Source: Planomonospora sp. ID67723
GTDB lineage: Bacteria; Actinomycetota; Actinomycetes; Streptosporangiales; Streptosporangiaceae
Direction: 5' to 3'
NCBI RefSeq assembly: GCF_015711605.1
Contig: NZ_JABTEZ010000002.1
Span: 248,001 to 312,000 of the forward strand
Length of the DNA: 64,000 nucleotides
Under the pieces are notes generated by a model. That model saw nothing but the letters and a program-made list of their open reading frames with translations, was not told the origin of the DNA and did not search any database. A program made the position numbers and the translations under genes. Positions 63,409 to 64,000 of this stretch are shown here, piece by piece. The stretch's first letter is position 1. Every line of letters begins with the position of its first letter.

Positions 63409-64000
63409 TCACCCTCTGCCGGAAGCGGGGCTGAGACCACCGCCGAGTTCGGAGCCGAAGTCCCGGGCGATCTTCCGCATGCCCGCGGCGAGCTCCTCCC
63501 GGTCGAGGGCGTCGATGCGCTCGGCCGGGCCGGAGACCGACATGGCGGCGACCGTCCGCGCGCCGTCGTGCACCCCGACGGCCAGGCAGTGCACGCCGAG
63601 CTCCTCCTCGCCCAGGTCCAGTGCGTACCCCCGGTCCCGCACCCGTCCCAGCTCGGCGAGCATGCCGGGCAGGTCGGTGATCGTGTTGGCGGTCCGCCGG
63701 GGCATCCCCGTCCGTTCGACGAGCGAGGCCACCTCGGCGTCCGGCCGGTCGGCCAGCAGGACCTTGCCGACGGCCGTGCTGTGCGGCAGCACCCTCCTGC
63801 CGACCTCGGCGAACATGCGCAGCCGCCGGGGCGATGGGATCTGCGCGACGTAGACGATGAAGTCGCCCTCCAGCACCGCCATGTTCGCCGTCTCGCCGGA
63901 CAGCTCCACCATCCGCTTCAGGTACGGCTGCGCCCACACGCCGACCATGCGCTCGGCCACCCCGCCGAGCCGCACCAGCGCCCCGCCCAGCGCGTAGCGC
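63409..64000 (-). CDS. IclR-family regulator (start beyond window)
   Basis: The effector-binding half and C-terminus of an IclR protein are visible: AQPYLKRMVELSGETANMAVLEGDFIVYVAQIPSP, LPHSTAVGKVLLADRP, RDRGYALDLGEEELGVHCLAVGV. The helix-turn-helix and the start lie to the right. It is a second IclR regulator in the window, similar in layout but not a copy of the first. Target unknown. Confidence 0.88.
   Translation of the reverse strand, partial: RYALGGALVRLGGVAERMVGVWAQPYLKRMVELSGETANMAVLEGDFIVYVAQIPSPRRLRMFAEVGRRVLPHSTAVGKVLLADRPDAEVASLVERTGMPRRTANTITDLPGMLAELGRVRDRGYALDLGEEELGVHCLAVGVHDGARTVAAMSVSGPAERIDALDREELAAGMRKIARDFGSELGGGLSPASGRG

Noticed and set aside
63409-64000. Second IclR as a duplicate of the first
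   Set aside because: The effector domains share only family-level similarity.

Overview
This 64-kb window is GC-rich chromosomal DNA from an actinomycete. The block recA-recX-rny, gluABCD, miaB, rnz, miaA and dapF is a core-genome arrangement of actinobacteria. Together with the NRPS-MFS fusion, DUF3046 and the SCO6745-like gene it suggests the Streptosporangiales (inference; I could not run a search). There are no rRNA genes, insertion sequences, prophage genes or CRISPR arrays. The window cuts one gene at each end: a nonribosomal peptide synthetase on the left and an IclR regulator on the right.

Layout. 1-2.8 kb: the end of an NRPS whose last module (adenylation end, carrier, Cys-type thioesterase) is fused to an MFS transporter. 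2.8-10.9 kb: Lhr helicase, a PLP decarboxylase, a VOC protein and three small genes. 11.1-28.1 kb: housekeeping core with an SOS-controlled recA, recX, RNase Y, an S9 peptidase, the glutamate-type importer gluABCD, tRNA modification genes (miaB, miaA), RNase Z, an alkyltransferase and dapF. 28.2-31.4 kb: two conserved proteins of unknown role. 31.4-41.1 kb: an SDR, a cupin, a dimethylglycine/sarcosine dehydrogenase-like flavoprotein, sarcosine oxidase (soxB, soxD and a soxA-soxG fusion) and a translationally coupled 3-hydroxyacyl-CoA dehydrogenase. 41.2-43.9 kb: a secreted HNH nuclease, then tRNA-Sec, a 42-codon selA stub and selB. 43.9-52.0 kb: three signal-less metallopeptidases with two small companion proteins, a PepSY protein and an ECF sigma factor with its partner. 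52.2-59.4 kb: a corrinoid-dependent methyltransferase cluster (MTTB-family methyltransferase, corrinoid protein, methyl-THF methyltransferase, MTHFR, corrinoid reactivator, DUF1638, IclR). 59.7-64 kb: a membrane GGDEF-EAL protein, an SPFH protein and a second IclR gene.

How the genes may work together (inference). The MTTB cluster can take a methyl group from a quaternary amine such as glycine betaine, pass it through the corrinoid protein to THF, and oxidise it with MTHFR. The dimethylglycine produced could be finished to glycine by the flavoprotein and sarcosine oxidase cluster 18 kb away. This would be a corrinoid-based betaine-to-glycine route in a presumably aerobic actinomycete. The other notable point is the Sec locus: tRNA-Sec and SelB look intact, but SelA, the enzyme that makes Sec-tRNA, survives here only as an N-terminal fragment.
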